Source: Bradyrhizobium mercantei
Lineage (GTDB): Bacteria > Pseudomonadota > Alphaproteobacteria > Rhizobiales > Xanthobacteraceae
Assembly (NCBI RefSeq): GCF_001982635.1
Contig: NZ_MKFI01000002.1
Coordinates: 1,105,313-1,169,312, forward strand
Length of the DNA: 64,000 bases
Reading direction: 5' to 3'
The notes under the pieces: model-generated
Seen by the model: the letters and a program-made list of their open reading frames with translations, nothing else
The model's database searches: none
What the model was told of the DNA's origin: nothing
Position numbers and translations under genes: made by a program
In this document: positions 35,480-44,013 of the stretch, piece by piece
How positions within the stretch are numbered: the stretch's first letter is position 1
Layout: every line of letters begins with the position of its first letter

Positions 35480-36349
35480 ATGCTGAACGTCAACAAGGAC
35501 ACCATCACCGACCACGTGATCGCCGCGCTCTCGAAGGACATTCCGGATCGCAACCGTCAGATCATGACGAGCCTGATCGGCCACATGCATGCCTTCTGCA
35601 AGGAGGTCGACCTGACCTTCGCCGAATGGTTCGCGGCTTGCGAATTCCTGCGGCGCGCCGGCGACATCTCGGATGAGAAGCGCAACGAGTTCATCCTGAT
35701 CGCGGACATCCTCGGCGTCGAGGTGCTGGTCGACATGCTCGACCACCGCGTCACCGACGGCGAGAGCGAATCCACCGTGCTCGGGCCGTTCTACCGGGAA
35801 AACCCGCCGGTGCTGCCCAAGGGCGCCTCCATCATCAAGAAGACGTTCGACAACGCGCAGACCGTCAAGGTCTCGGGGCGCATCAGCGACACCGCGGGAC
35901 GGCCGATCGAGGGCGTCACCATCGACGTCTGGGAAGACGCGCCGAACGGCCTCTACGATCTGCAAGACCCCGAGCAGCCTGCCTACAATCTGCGCGGCCG
36001 CTTCACGACCGACGCCAATGGCGAATATGCCTTCGTGGCGCTTCGCCCCGAGCCCTACCCGATCCCCTATGACGGCGCCGGCGGCGAGCTCCTGAAGTAC
36101 ATGGGCCACCATCCCTGGCGCCCGGGCCACATCCACTTCATGCTCTCGAAGGACGGCTACCAATCACTGATCTCGCAGATCTACGATTCCGAGACCAAGT
36201 ATCTCGACAACGACTCGGTGTTCGCCGTGAAGCAGAGCCTGATCGGCAAGTTCGCCAAGGCACCGGCCGGTGCCGACACCGATCTCGTGCTCAACTTCGA
36301 CTTCAAGCTCAAGAAGGCGGCGGTCGAGCGCCTCGCCGCGGCCGAGTGA
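35480..36349 (+). CDS. Intradiol ring-cleavage dioxygenase (hydroxyquinol/catechol 1,2-dioxygenase family)
   Basis: 289 residues. N-terminal helical dimerisation domain (about 1-100), then the beta-sandwich. The non-haem Fe(III) ligands are visible as Tyr159 (NGLYD), Tyr193 (PYPIP), His217 and His219 (RPGHIHF). SESTVLGPFYREN and KYLDNDSVFAVKQSLI resemble hydroxyquinol 1,2-dioxygenases more than classical CatA. The neighbours CatB and CatC instead imply a muconate product. It opens a 1,2-diol ring between the hydroxyls using O2. AAAGGAGG precedes the ATG; an upstream in-frame ATG lacks a site. Confidence 0.9.
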   Translation: MLNVNKDTITDHVIAALSKDIPDRNRQIMTSLIGHMHAFCKEVDLTFAEWFAACEFLRRAGDISDEKRNEFILIADILGVEVLVDMLDHRVTDGESESTVLGPFYRENPPVLPKGASIIKKTFDNAQTVKVSGRISDTAGRPIEGVTIDVWEDAPNGLYDLQDPEQPAYNLRGRFTTDANGEYAFVALRPEPYPIPYDGAGGELLKYMGHHPWRPGHIHFMLSKDGYQSLISQIYDSETKYLDNDSVFAVKQSLIGKFAKAPAGADTDLVLNFDFKLKKAAVERLAAAE

Positions 36350-36360
36350 TACGCATGACG

Positions 36361-36387
36361 CCCTGCCGGGCCTGAGGTCCGGCAGGG
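36361..36387. other. Hairpin between the dioxygenase gene and catB
   Basis: CCCTGCCGG/CCGGCAGGG, nine pairs around a nine-base loop, directly after the dioxygenase stop. It is followed by TTCACTTTG rather than a T-run; probably a processing or stability hairpin inside the operon. Confidence 0.5.
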
Positions 36388-36415
36388 TTCACTTTGAACT
36401 GAACTGCGAGGACAT

Positions 36416-37594
36416 ATGAGCCGTGCCGTGATTGAAATCGCCAAGCCCGTGGAGCAAGCGCGGAGCCTCGCAAGGGATACTGCGATCCGCAGCATCCGCG
36501 CCACCATCGTGGAAGCGCCGACCCGCCGGCGGCACAAGCTGTCGAACACGGAAGTCACGCATCAGGGCTACGTGCTGGTGCGCGTGCTGCTCGACAATGG
36601 CGTGACGGGCATCGGCGAAGCCTCGACACTTGGCGGGCCGCGCTGGGCCGAGGAGAGCGTGGAATCGATCAAGGCCGCGGTCACGAATTATCTGGCGCCG
36701 GCGCTGCTCGGGCAGCCCGCCCTCGCCTTCGAGGCCAACGCCTTGCGCATGGGCAAGGCCGCCACCCGCAATTTCGCGGCCAAGGGCGCGATCGAATCCG
36801 CGCTGCTCGACGCCGCCGGCAAGACGCTCGGCCTCCCCGCCAGCGCGCTGCTCGGCGGCGCGGTGCGCGAGCGCATGGAGGTGATCTGGGCGCTGGCCTC
36901 TGGCGACAGCGGCCAGGAGCTGGAAGAAGCCAAAGAGAAGCTGCGGCGCCGCGAACACCGCCAGTTCAAGATCAAGTTCGGCTTCAACCGGCCGCAGGCC
37001 GACCTGAAGCGGTTGCAGGCGCTGCGCGCCGGCCTCGGCGACGAGGTGCACCTGATCGTCGATGTCAACCAGGGCTGGACCGAGGCCGAGTGCATCCGCT
37101 TCATGCCGGCGCTCGAGGAATTGGACGTTGCCCTGATCGAGCAACCGGTCTCGGCACTGCAACTCGAAGCCATGGCGCGGGTCGCGGCGCGCACCTCGAT
37201 CCCGCTGCTGGTCGACGAGGCGGCCTTCACCAAGGAGGAAATCGCCCGCGTGGCGACAATGGCCTGCGGCAGCGTCTATTCGCTGAAGCTCGTGAAGAGC
37301 GGTGGCCTGTTCGAGATGAAGCGCGCCGCGGCGGTCGCGGCCGCGCACGGCCTCGAGCTCTATGGCGGCTGCCTGTTGGAGAGCAGCATCGGCGCAGCGG
37401 CGCATCTTGCCGCGTTCTCGACCCTGCCGAAGCTCGAATGGGGCACCGAGCATTTCGGCCCGCGCATCCTCGTGGAGGATCTGGTCGTCAACCCGATCAG
37501 ATTCGACGAGTTCGAGATCTGCGTCCCTGATGGCCCCGGTCTCGGCGTCGAGGTCGACGAGGACAAGATCCGCGCCTTCGCCCGCAAGGATTAG
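36416..37594 (+). CDS. catB: Muconate cycloisomerase
   Basis: 392 residues of the enolase superfamily, muconate-lactonising group. Catalytic KIK at Lys185/Lys187; metal ligands Asp216 (VDVNQGW), Glu242 (LIEQPV) and Asp267 (VDEAAF); acid/base Lys291 (SLKLVKSGG); C-terminal GGCLLESSIGAAAHL. It converts cis,cis-muconate to muconolactone, the substrate of CatC encoded 4 kb away in the same cluster. ATG start with GAGGAC ahead. Confidence 0.92.
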   Translation: MSRAVIEIAKPVEQARSLARDTAIRSIRATIVEAPTRRRHKLSNTEVTHQGYVLVRVLLDNGVTGIGEASTLGGPRWAEESVESIKAAVTNYLAPALLGQPALAFEANALRMGKAATRNFAAKGAIESALLDAAGKTLGLPASALLGGAVRERMEVIWALASGDSGQELEEAKEKLRRREHRQFKIKFGFNRPQADLKRLQALRAGLGDEVHLIVDVNQGWTEAECIRFMPALEELDVALIEQPVSALQLEAMARVAARTSIPLLVDEAAFTKEEIARVATMACGSVYSLKLVKSGGLFEMKRAAAVAAAHGLELYGGCLLESSIGAAAHLAAFSTLPKLEWGTEHFGPRILVEDLVVNPIRFDEFEICVPDGPGLGVEVDEDKIRAFARKD

Positions 37595-37780
37595 CCCAAT
37601 GGCGTCGTTCCCTCGGACAATTGACAATCCGGGGACCCACGCCCAGTCTTCGCGCTGGAACCAGCTCAATCGTGCGCCGATGATCACGCGAAATCAAACC
37701 CGGCCAGCCGACCCGGCAGCTTCTTCCCCGGAAGCGCGCGAACCGACGTCCTGTAGACCGTGACCGATCGCGACGATGTC

Positions 37781-38677
37781 ATGGATCTCAGGCGGCTGGT
37801 GTATTTCGTCGCCGTCGCCGAGGAATTGCATTTCGGCCGCGCCGCCTCGCGGCTTGCGATCGCGCAGCCGCCGCTGAGCCGGCAGATCGCGCAGCTCGAG
37901 ACCGATCTCGGCGTGATGCTGATCGACCGCAGCCGAAGCCAGATCCGGCTGACCCAGGCCGGCAGCGTGCTGCTGGAGCGTGCGCGCGACGTGCTGGAGC
38001 GGCTCGACCGCACGCATCGCGAGATCAAGCGGATCGGAGAAGGCTTTTCGGGACACCTGCGCGTCGCCTTCGTCGGATCGGCGACCTATGGCGTTCTGCC
38101 CAACGTGATCAAGGCGTTTCGTTCGGCCTATCCCGAGGTGGAGCTCGCGCTGTCGGCGATGAACAACGCCGAGCAGAAGCGCGCGGTGATCCAGCGCGAG
38201 ATCGATATCGCGGTGGCCCGGCCTTCACTCGACGACGAGGAATTGAAATCGGAGCCGCTCTTGCAGGAGCCGCTGATCCTCGCGCTGTCAGACACCTCGC
38301 CGCTGCTCGAACAGCAGGTGACGCGGCTCGCGGCGCTGAAATCCGAGACGTTCGTGCTCTACCCGCGCAAGCCGCGCCCGAGCTTCGCCGACCACATCCT
38401 CAACATCTGCCTCGAAGAAGGCTTCATTCCGAAATCCCAGGTGCTGGCGCAGGATTATCAGACCGCGATCAGCCTGGTGTCGGTCGGCGTCGGCATCGCA
38501 CTGGTGCCGAAATCAGTCTCGCAGGCGGAGCGCCCCGGCGTCGCCTACCGCGCCTATGAGGGACACAATCCGGGCACCGCGCTGTCGCTGAACTACCGGC
38601 GCGACAACCGGATGCCGCACATCTTCAATTTCCTGAAGGTCGCGCAGGACGTGATGCGGCGTCAGCGCAAGCCATAG
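37781..38677 (+). CDS. LysR-family regulator of the aromatic cluster (probable)
   Basis: 298 residues. The N-terminal winged helix MDLRRLVYFVAVAEELHFGRAASRLAIAQPPLSRQIAQLE is of the CatR/CbnR/BenM subtype; the C-terminal effector domain includes FRSAYPEVELALSAMN and GVGIALVPKSV. Such regulators sense muconate or related intermediates. A GTG seven codons upstream is an alternative start. It lies 186 bases after catB on the same strand, rather than divergent, so it may be cotranscribed or have its own promoter. The control of the cluster is inference from location and subtype. Confidence 0.88.
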   Translation: MDLRRLVYFVAVAEELHFGRAASRLAIAQPPLSRQIAQLETDLGVMLIDRSRSQIRLTQAGSVLLERARDVLERLDRTHREIKRIGEGFSGHLRVAFVGSATYGVLPNVIKAFRSAYPEVELALSAMNNAEQKRAVIQREIDIAVARPSLDDEELKSEPLLQEPLILALSDTSPLLEQQVTRLAALKSETFVLYPRKPRPSFADHILNICLEEGFIPKSQVLAQDYQTAISLVSVGVGIALVPKSVSQAERPGVAYRAYEGHNPGTALSLNYRRDNRMPHIFNFLKVAQDVMRRQRKP

Positions 38678-38686
38678 CCCTGGCCG

Positions 38687-39673
38687 TCAGGCCGCGACCG
38701 CCGCCAGCGCGCGGTCGTCAACGCGTGCGATGGCGTCGCGCAGCACGTTGATGTCAGCGCCCGGCCGAACGCCGTTCTCCGCAAGGTGCCTGCGGAACGC
38801 ACGCGCCCCGGGCACGCCATGGAAGGCGCCGACAAAGTGGCGCGTGATCGAATGCAGCCGCGTGCCTTCGGCCAGTTGCCGCTCGATATAGGGCAGCATC
38901 GCCGCAAACACGTCCTTCATCGTCGCATGCGGCTGTGTCTCGCCGAACAGCTCGGAATCGACCGTGAGCAGCCGCCACGGCTCCTGATAGGCCGCGCGCC
39001 CCAGCATCACGCCATCGACATGCGCGAGATGCTGCTTCGCCTCCACAAGGCTGGTGATGCCGCCGTTGATGATGATGGGCACGTCCGGCAGTGCCGCCTT
39101 CAGGCGATAGACCCGATCGTAATCGAGCGGCGGGATGTCGCGGTTCTCCTTCGGCGACAATCCGTTCAGCCAGGCCTTGCGCGCGTGCACGACAAGCACG
39201 TCGGCGCCGGCGGCAATCACGCCGCGGGCCAGCGTATCGAGCGCGATTTCGGGATCCTGGTCGTCGATGCCGATCCGGCACTTCACCGTCACGGGAATCT
39301 TCACGGCGCGCTTCATCGCCGCAACGCCGTCGGCGACCAGCGCCGGCTCCGCCATCAGGCAGGCGCCGAAACGGCCGTCCTTCACCCGATCGGACGGACA
39401 GCCGACGTTGAGATTGATCTCGTCATAGCCGAACTCCTCGCCGATCTGGGCTGCGGTCGCGAGATCCTGCGGATCGGAACCGCCAAGCTGCAGCGCCACC
39501 GGATGCTCGCTGGCATCGAAGCCGAGCAGCCGCGCCCGGTCGCCGTGGATCACGGCGCCGGTCGTCAGCATCTCGGTATAGAGCCGCGCCCGCCGCGACA
39601 TCAGGCGATGGAAGACGCGGCAATGCCGGTCAGTCCAATCCATCATCGGGGCGACGGAGAATTTCCAATCCAT
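38687..39673 (-). CDS. dusA: tRNA-dihydrouridine synthase A
   Basis: 328 residues. FMN-binding TIM-barrel start KFSVAPMMDWTDRHCR; catalytic Cys92 in NLNVGCPSDRV; KCRIGIDD and GGITSLVEAKQHLAHVDGVMLGRAAYQEPW; helical C-terminal domain with IRRHF-like ITRHFVGAFHG. These assign the DusA subfamily, which reduces U20/U20a of tRNA with NADPH. Converges on the LysR gene with nine bases between stops. Confidence 0.95.
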   Translation of the reverse strand: MDWKFSVAPMMDWTDRHCRVFHRLMSRRARLYTEMLTTGAVIHGDRARLLGFDASEHPVALQLGGSDPQDLATAAQIGEEFGYDEINLNVGCPSDRVKDGRFGACLMAEPALVADGVAAMKRAVKIPVTVKCRIGIDDQDPEIALDTLARGVIAAGADVLVVHARKAWLNGLSPKENRDIPPLDYDRVYRLKAALPDVPIIINGGITSLVEAKQHLAHVDGVMLGRAAYQEPWRLLTVDSELFGETQPHATMKDVFAAMLPYIERQLAEGTRLHSITRHFVGAFHGVPGARAFRRHLAENGVRPGADINVLRDAIARVDDRALAAVAA

Positions 39674-39988
39674 CTCAATTACTTACCCGCAACGCCAGTG
39701 CAATGCAACATGGCGCGTTTGATAACCTTGCCGGATGATCGACCGAAATATCGAAAACAACCCCATGCAAAGGCGCACCCTGGTGGGGATCGTCGCCCAC
39801 TCTGCCCCTTGCATCTGCATCATTCCACGGACACCTGATCCGGCGACCATCCCCTCCGGGCCGGCGGCACCTTCTTCCTACCGCCGTGCCACCCAGCATC
39901 TGATAGACATCAACCGGGCTTGAACATATGCCGCGCAGGTCGGGGCACGGTTCAGGTTTTAAGACACCGTGAAGGTTGCGTGTGATTG
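39674..39988. other. Intergenic region between dusA and the VanZ-like gene
   Basis: 315 bases with no supported gene. It should contain divergent promoters for dusA and the VanZ-like gene. No convincing -35/-10 pair or dyad is visible. Confidence 0.4.
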
Positions 39989-40369
39989 ATGCCACCGGAG
40001 ATGACACGAACAATATTCCGATACCTGGCCTGGGGGTTGATCCTAGGCCTCTTCATCGTCACCGATACGTCGCTGGCACTGCGTCCCCACACGTTGATAT
40101 CGCCAAACATCGATCGCTTTGCGGCGCTGTTCGTGGTCGGCGCCGTGTTTTCGCTGGCCTACCCGCAACACGTGCTGCCCATTTTGCTCGGACTTCTGGT
40201 CGTCATCATCGGCTTCGAGCTCATCCAGAAGCTGCTGTCCGGCAGGCATGGATACGTGAAAGACATGTTCGTCAAAGGCGCCGGCTGTTGTGCGGGTGTT
40301 TTCGCCGCAACCGCTTTGAGACGCGCGCTGTCCGCAATGTCCGGGCGCGCAGATCAAAGCAAATCGTGA
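39989..40369 (+). CDS. VanZ-like small membrane protein
   Basis: 126 residues with four membrane helices (about 11-28, 44-62, 63-79 and 94-110), the topology of the VanZ-like family. ISPNIDRFAALFVVGAVFSLAYP, FELIQKLLSGRHGYVKDMFVKGAG match the D-x-x-H-F and E-x-x-Q blocks in relaxed form. VanZ relatives are linked to envelope stress or glycopeptide tolerance, but in proteobacteria their role is unknown. ATG four codons before an alternative ATG. Confidence 0.7.
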   Translation: MPPEMTRTIFRYLAWGLILGLFIVTDTSLALRPHTLISPNIDRFAALFVVGAVFSLAYPQHVLPILLGLLVVIIGFELIQKLLSGRHGYVKDMFVKGAGCCAGVFAATALRRALSAMSGRADQSKS

Positions 40370-40530
40370 CGCCCCCCGTCAGGACACTGGCAACCTTTCT
40401 GCTCCAGTATGGTCCGCATGTCGAATTGGCCTTGAGGTAAACGAGCCGCGCGCCCCAAGCAAATTCGAGACAGCTCCGCGCAGCCTGCAACGGCTACGCG
40501 CCCGCCGCACAAAGCAGGCCTGACATCTCC

Positions 40531-41370
40531 GTGTCCTCATTGCCCGCCACCAGGCCGGCCGCTCGCAAAAGGCGCGTCCGGCAAGCCTGGACCCCGGCCA
40601 TTCGGATCGCTCGCGGCTGGCAGGGCGCGCGCAGGAAATGGCGGAACCTGGACGCGCTGCCCACCGCGATGCGGATCGCAATCGTCTGTGTGGGGCTTCT
40701 CGTGCTCCTTCCGCTCGCCAACCTCGCCTATCAGATCGTCCGCAAGCCGACTGAGCTGTTCTTTTTCGTCGGCACGGCGCTCGACAAGGAGCCGCCCGAG
40801 ATGTGGCGGCGGTACGGTGCTCACTTCCGCGCCTACGCCACGGACGCGATCACGCCGGAGCTACTGGCGGCCCTGGCGCAGACCGAGAGTTCGGGCAATC
40901 CGGTGGCGCGCACCTACTGGCGCTGGCGACTGACGTGGAATCCCCTCGCGATCTACAAGCCCGCCTCGAGCGCCGTCGGCCTGTATCAGATGACGGACGC
41001 GGCGTTCGCGGAGGCGAATGGCTATTGCATCCGCCAGCACACGGTCGTCGCCACGGAGTGCGGGTTCAAGAGCCTCAATGTCCGCACGCTGCCGGCTCAT
41101 GCCACGGAGCTCACTGCGATATACCTGGACCGTAACGTCGCCAGAGTTCTCGCCGCCGCACCGAAGGCCACCGCGAGTTCCCGGCAGAGGCAGGATCTCG
41201 CGGCGCTCATCCATCTCTGCGGCACCGGCCCCGGACGGGCCTTCGTGCGCCGCGGCTTCCAGCCGGCCACCGGAGAGCGCTGCGGCGACCACCTCGTCGC
41301 AGCGTACATTGCGAAGGTCAAGGGGATGAAACGCCAATTTCTCAGGCTTGCTGAGAACGATAGAAGCTGA
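40531..41370 (+). CDS. Lytic transglycosylase (SLT) domain protein
   Basis: 279 residues. An N-terminal basic cytoplasmic segment, one membrane helix (about 48-68), then a periplasmic SLT/lysozyme-like domain: ALAQTESSGNP with catalytic Glu119, SSAVGLYQMTDAAF (the G-x-x-Q-x block), and AELTAIYL-type helix later. It probably cleaves peptidoglycan with formation of 1,6-anhydro ends. GTG start. Cys residues in CIRQ...CGF and LCGTGPG...CGDH suggest disulfides, fitting a periplasmic location. Target role (growth, secretion or division) is not shown by neighbours. Confidence 0.85.
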   Translation: MSSLPATRPAARKRRVRQAWTPAIRIARGWQGARRKWRNLDALPTAMRIAIVCVGLLVLLPLANLAYQIVRKPTELFFFVGTALDKEPPEMWRRYGAHFRAYATDAITPELLAALAQTESSGNPVARTYWRWRLTWNPLAIYKPASSAVGLYQMTDAAFAEANGYCIRQHTVVATECGFKSLNVRTLPAHATELTAIYLDRNVARVLAAAPKATASSRQRQDLAALIHLCGTGPGRAFVRRGFQPATGERCGDHLVAAYIAKVKGMKRQFLRLAENDRS

Positions 41371-41397
41371 GCCGCAAATGGCAAGCTGTGGGCATCG

Positions 41398-41545
41398 ATT
41401 GCAGAATCGCCGAATAGTCCCAGGCCTTGCCGCCGAGGGCGGTACAGCTGTTGAACAGCTGCTGGCCCGGCAGCGGCAGGCGATAGCCTGCAGCGAGAAG
41501 ATGGCCGGCCATCGAACGTTCTGAGCTCGGGCTGCCTTGGTCAAA
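41398..41545 (-). pseudogene. Internally deleted fragment of a tartronate semialdehyde reductase gene
   Basis: Read on the minus strand: SMAGHLLAAGYRL, corresponding to PMASHLQAAGYRL near the N-terminus of the intact GlxR at 44.0-44.9 kb, is joined directly to LPGQQLFNSCTALGGKAWDYSAIL, corresponding to LPGTAAAQQLFNTCTALGG and KAWDHSAIL at its C-terminus. About 235 central residues are missing. The C-terminal 62 bases match the intact gene with about four differences. See findings. Confidence 0.85.
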
Positions 41546-41804
41546 GCCCCAAGTGGCGCCGAAGCACAAGCTACCCCCTCGTCTCATGAAGCTGGTGTCA
41601 GCGACGAGAACCACAACATTTGGGTTACAACCAGTAGCTCAATGTGAACCAGCTTACACCTCGCCATCCGCCACATCGATATGATCGTTGCACGGAGCTA
41701 GTGCTTGACCGGCATTCAGCCGTGTTTCCCAATTGGAGTTCAGAGAACCAAGCAAGCAAAGATCACAAAGGACTCGTCGGTAACGCGTACCCAGGGAGTT
41801 GGCC
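41546..41804. other. AT-richer intergenic region before the 727-residue membrane protein gene
   Basis: No gene. Composition drops visibly in GC from about 41600 onwards, continuing into the next gene, and a likely left border of foreign DNA is therefore in this stretch. GGGAG at its end is the ribosome binding site of the next gene. Confidence 0.5.
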
Positions 41805-43988
41805 ATGCATACGGTCGTAAATCATGGGTTGTGGATCGTATCAGGTCTGTTGTTATTTGTGGTTGCGCTAATACGCTTCAGTAGACCGCCGACAAACCGT
41901 ACGGGAACGACTTTTCTCCTGTTTTACACGGGAGTGCTGTTCTACTACGCCCTCCTGATCGGGCTCTGGCTCCTGGTCATCATTCTCGTCAGCGCAGGAG
42001 GGTATGGAATCGAAGGCGTTCCAATCGCCCAATCCCTAAAGGCAAATGAGTGGCTAAGTCCATCTCTTCCCGTCGTGGGCTTTCTTCTCATTACGGTAGC
42101 CTCGCAGTTCAAGTTCGTCAGCAAACTGGATACAGCCGCTCGGCAGTTCTGCATTCAACTCGCCGCAATCCCGGCCGAAGCTGAGCAACTCGCCGTCGAA
42201 TTGGCGCATGGCCAATTGCTACTCACGGATCGAACTCTCATCGAAAACGTCTCCCGGGAGATCACCAAGAACATTGGCGCGAACGCTCTTCGTCTTGCCA
42301 ACGATGGCTCGCTGGAGTCACGTTTTACGCGTGCGGTGTCGCTCTATTGGCTGTTCATCATGCCTGACAACATCGGCATCCCTCTACCGTTTCCAACGAA
42401 CGTCAGTGGGCGATCGACCTACACACGAATAATGCGGCTCAACGAAAAATCCGTGGAGCAGTCAATCGCTCTATACGACAGCCTCTTGGAGAACGCCCTG
42501 GCCTGCTTCACGTCGTCAAAGCCGACGCGACCAATGGAGGAGGCCCTAAAGAAGAATATTCATGATCTCTCATTGACGATCTGCAGGCTTATCGCGAGGT
42601 GGGTGCTTTATCTTGAGGTAACGGAGAACCAGCGACGCAAACGTCTCTCAAACATGGGCCTCAATCCGCGAGATCACTCTCCGGCGTTCGGGCGTGACCA
42701 ATGGGTTGCTTCGATCTTGGTCATCATCGTCTTGTTCCTGTTCATGTCGATCGCGATACCCGGACAACAGCCGTTCAGCCAAACTTTCATGTACTCCGTG
42801 TTGATGGCAATCCAGTTGGGGATGGCTGTCATAGCGGGCACGGCGGTTGCCCAACGGTTCATCCGTCGACAGGAAGAGAATGTCTGGCAATTTCCTCCTC
42901 TCGCGGAGCTCACGATTTCTGCGCTCGTCGTGGTCGGCTTGTGCATCGTGCTGCGGATCGGGTGGCCGTTGGTACCGGATCTTCTCAACACCGGAAGTGT
43001 TTCGCTGACGCAATCGCTCACCGAATTCGCGGATCGCTGGCCATTTGTCCTTTTGCCGTTCCTTTGCACCTTCTCAATCGGATTGATGTGCGCTCTCTTG
43101 GGTACACAAGCGTGGGGATCGCTTCGGTTCGCACTCCTGGGAGGGATACTCAACGCGGGGACATTCGCAGTTGCGACAATTCTGATTGCCCAGCTCCTGA
43201 GCGGTGAGTTCCTGCAACGAATTCAGGGCAACAGCCCAGGCATTGCCCGGCTGCTTGTACCGCTAAGTGTCGCCGGCTTCGTGCTGGGTGCGATCGTGCT
43301 TGCGATTTTCCCGAGATCCATTCGTTCGAACAAATTGCCGACCATCTTTGACCCGTTGCGGCCGCTCTCGCTGGGCGCAGATGCAGGTTCAGCGGTTTCC
43401 GGAGATCCGTCAGCCGACATGGTCAGCGAGGCCGCTGACCGGACAGGCTCCCGCGCTGCATCGAGGGAACTCGGGGCCTATAATCGAGAGGGTGTGGACG
43501 AGTTGCAGGGACGCTATGTTTGCTTCCGGCCAACATTTGGCAATCCCGCTATTGTCAACGCTTACGAGGTGACCATCCATTGGGACGATAAACGCGCGAG
43601 CCTTGTATTTGAGGAGCGGAATCGGCCGGACAGCAGCCATTCCCAGGTTGGACTGGTTTACATACCCGATGGCAAGCCCTTCATGAGCTTGGTCACCGCC
43701 GACAAGGGAGCCGTTCGCGTCATCATGGTCGCCCGGCCCGACCATGACGGCATCGCTCGCGGACTAATCCTCACGCTCTCGACCCCCGGGGGTATCCACT
43801 TTATTCCGGCCAGCGCTCCGGTCGTGTTGCGGCGGCTGAACGAGAAGATTCCGCAATTGGGATTTGTGCATCAAGACTCCGAGGACTATGCGGCATATGT
43901 CAGCCAGCTTAGCGAGGTCGCACCGGAATTTGCGACCTTTGCCTCGCTTCCGCACGGCTTGAAGGTCGTAAAGACGTCTGCCGCGTAA
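41805..43988 (+). CDS. Unknown polytopic membrane protein with C-terminal soluble domain
   Basis: 727 residues. I do not recognise the family. Three hydrophobic helices at about 7-100 (HGLWIVSGLLLFVVALIRF is the first), a soluble, mainly helical region at about 105-300, six further helices at about 305-510, a Ser/Ala/Asp-rich linker, and a C-terminal soluble domain of about 150 residues that looks beta-rich (GRYVCFRPTFGNPAIVNAYE, SLVFEERNRP). The C-terminal domain faintly recalls ligand-sensing domains of some rhizobial HTH regulators; this is from memory and weak. GC content and codon use (ATA, CTA, GTA) differ from the neighbours, so transfer is likely. ATG start after GGGAG. Confidence 0.8.
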   Translation: MHTVVNHGLWIVSGLLLFVVALIRFSRPPTNRTGTTFLLFYTGVLFYYALLIGLWLLVIILVSAGGYGIEGVPIAQSLKANEWLSPSLPVVGFLLITVASQFKFVSKLDTAARQFCIQLAAIPAEAEQLAVELAHGQLLLTDRTLIENVSREITKNIGANALRLANDGSLESRFTRAVSLYWLFIMPDNIGIPLPFPTNVSGRSTYTRIMRLNEKSVEQSIALYDSLLENALACFTSSKPTRPMEEALKKNIHDLSLTICRLIARWVLYLEVTENQRRKRLSNMGLNPRDHSPAFGRDQWVASILVIIVLFLFMSIAIPGQQPFSQTFMYSVLMAIQLGMAVIAGTAVAQRFIRRQEENVWQFPPLAELTISALVVVGLCIVLRIGWPLVPDLLNTGSVSLTQSLTEFADRWPFVLLPFLCTFSIGLMCALLGTQAWGSLRFALLGGILNAGTFAVATILIAQLLSGEFLQRIQGNSPGIARLLVPLSVAGFVLGAIVLAIFPRSIRSNKLPTIFDPLRPLSLGADAGSAVSGDPSADMVSEAADRTGSRAASRELGAYNREGVDELQGRYVCFRPTFGNPAIVNAYEVTIHWDDKRASLVFEERNRPDSSHSQVGLVYIPDGKPFMSLVTADKGAVRVIMVARPDHDGIARGLILTLSTPGGIHFIPASAPVVLRRLNEKIPQLGFVHQDSEDYAAYVSQLSEVAPEFATFASLPHGLKVVKTSAA

Positions 43989-44013
43989 CAGAGACCCGAC
44001 ATTTGCGCATGGG

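Noticed and set aside
37595..37700. A possible decayed second copy of the GTCGTCCC...GGGACCCA repeat
   Set aside because: Only scattered short matches (GGCGTCGTTCCC, GGGGACCCA) are present and the arms do not pair; too weak to list.
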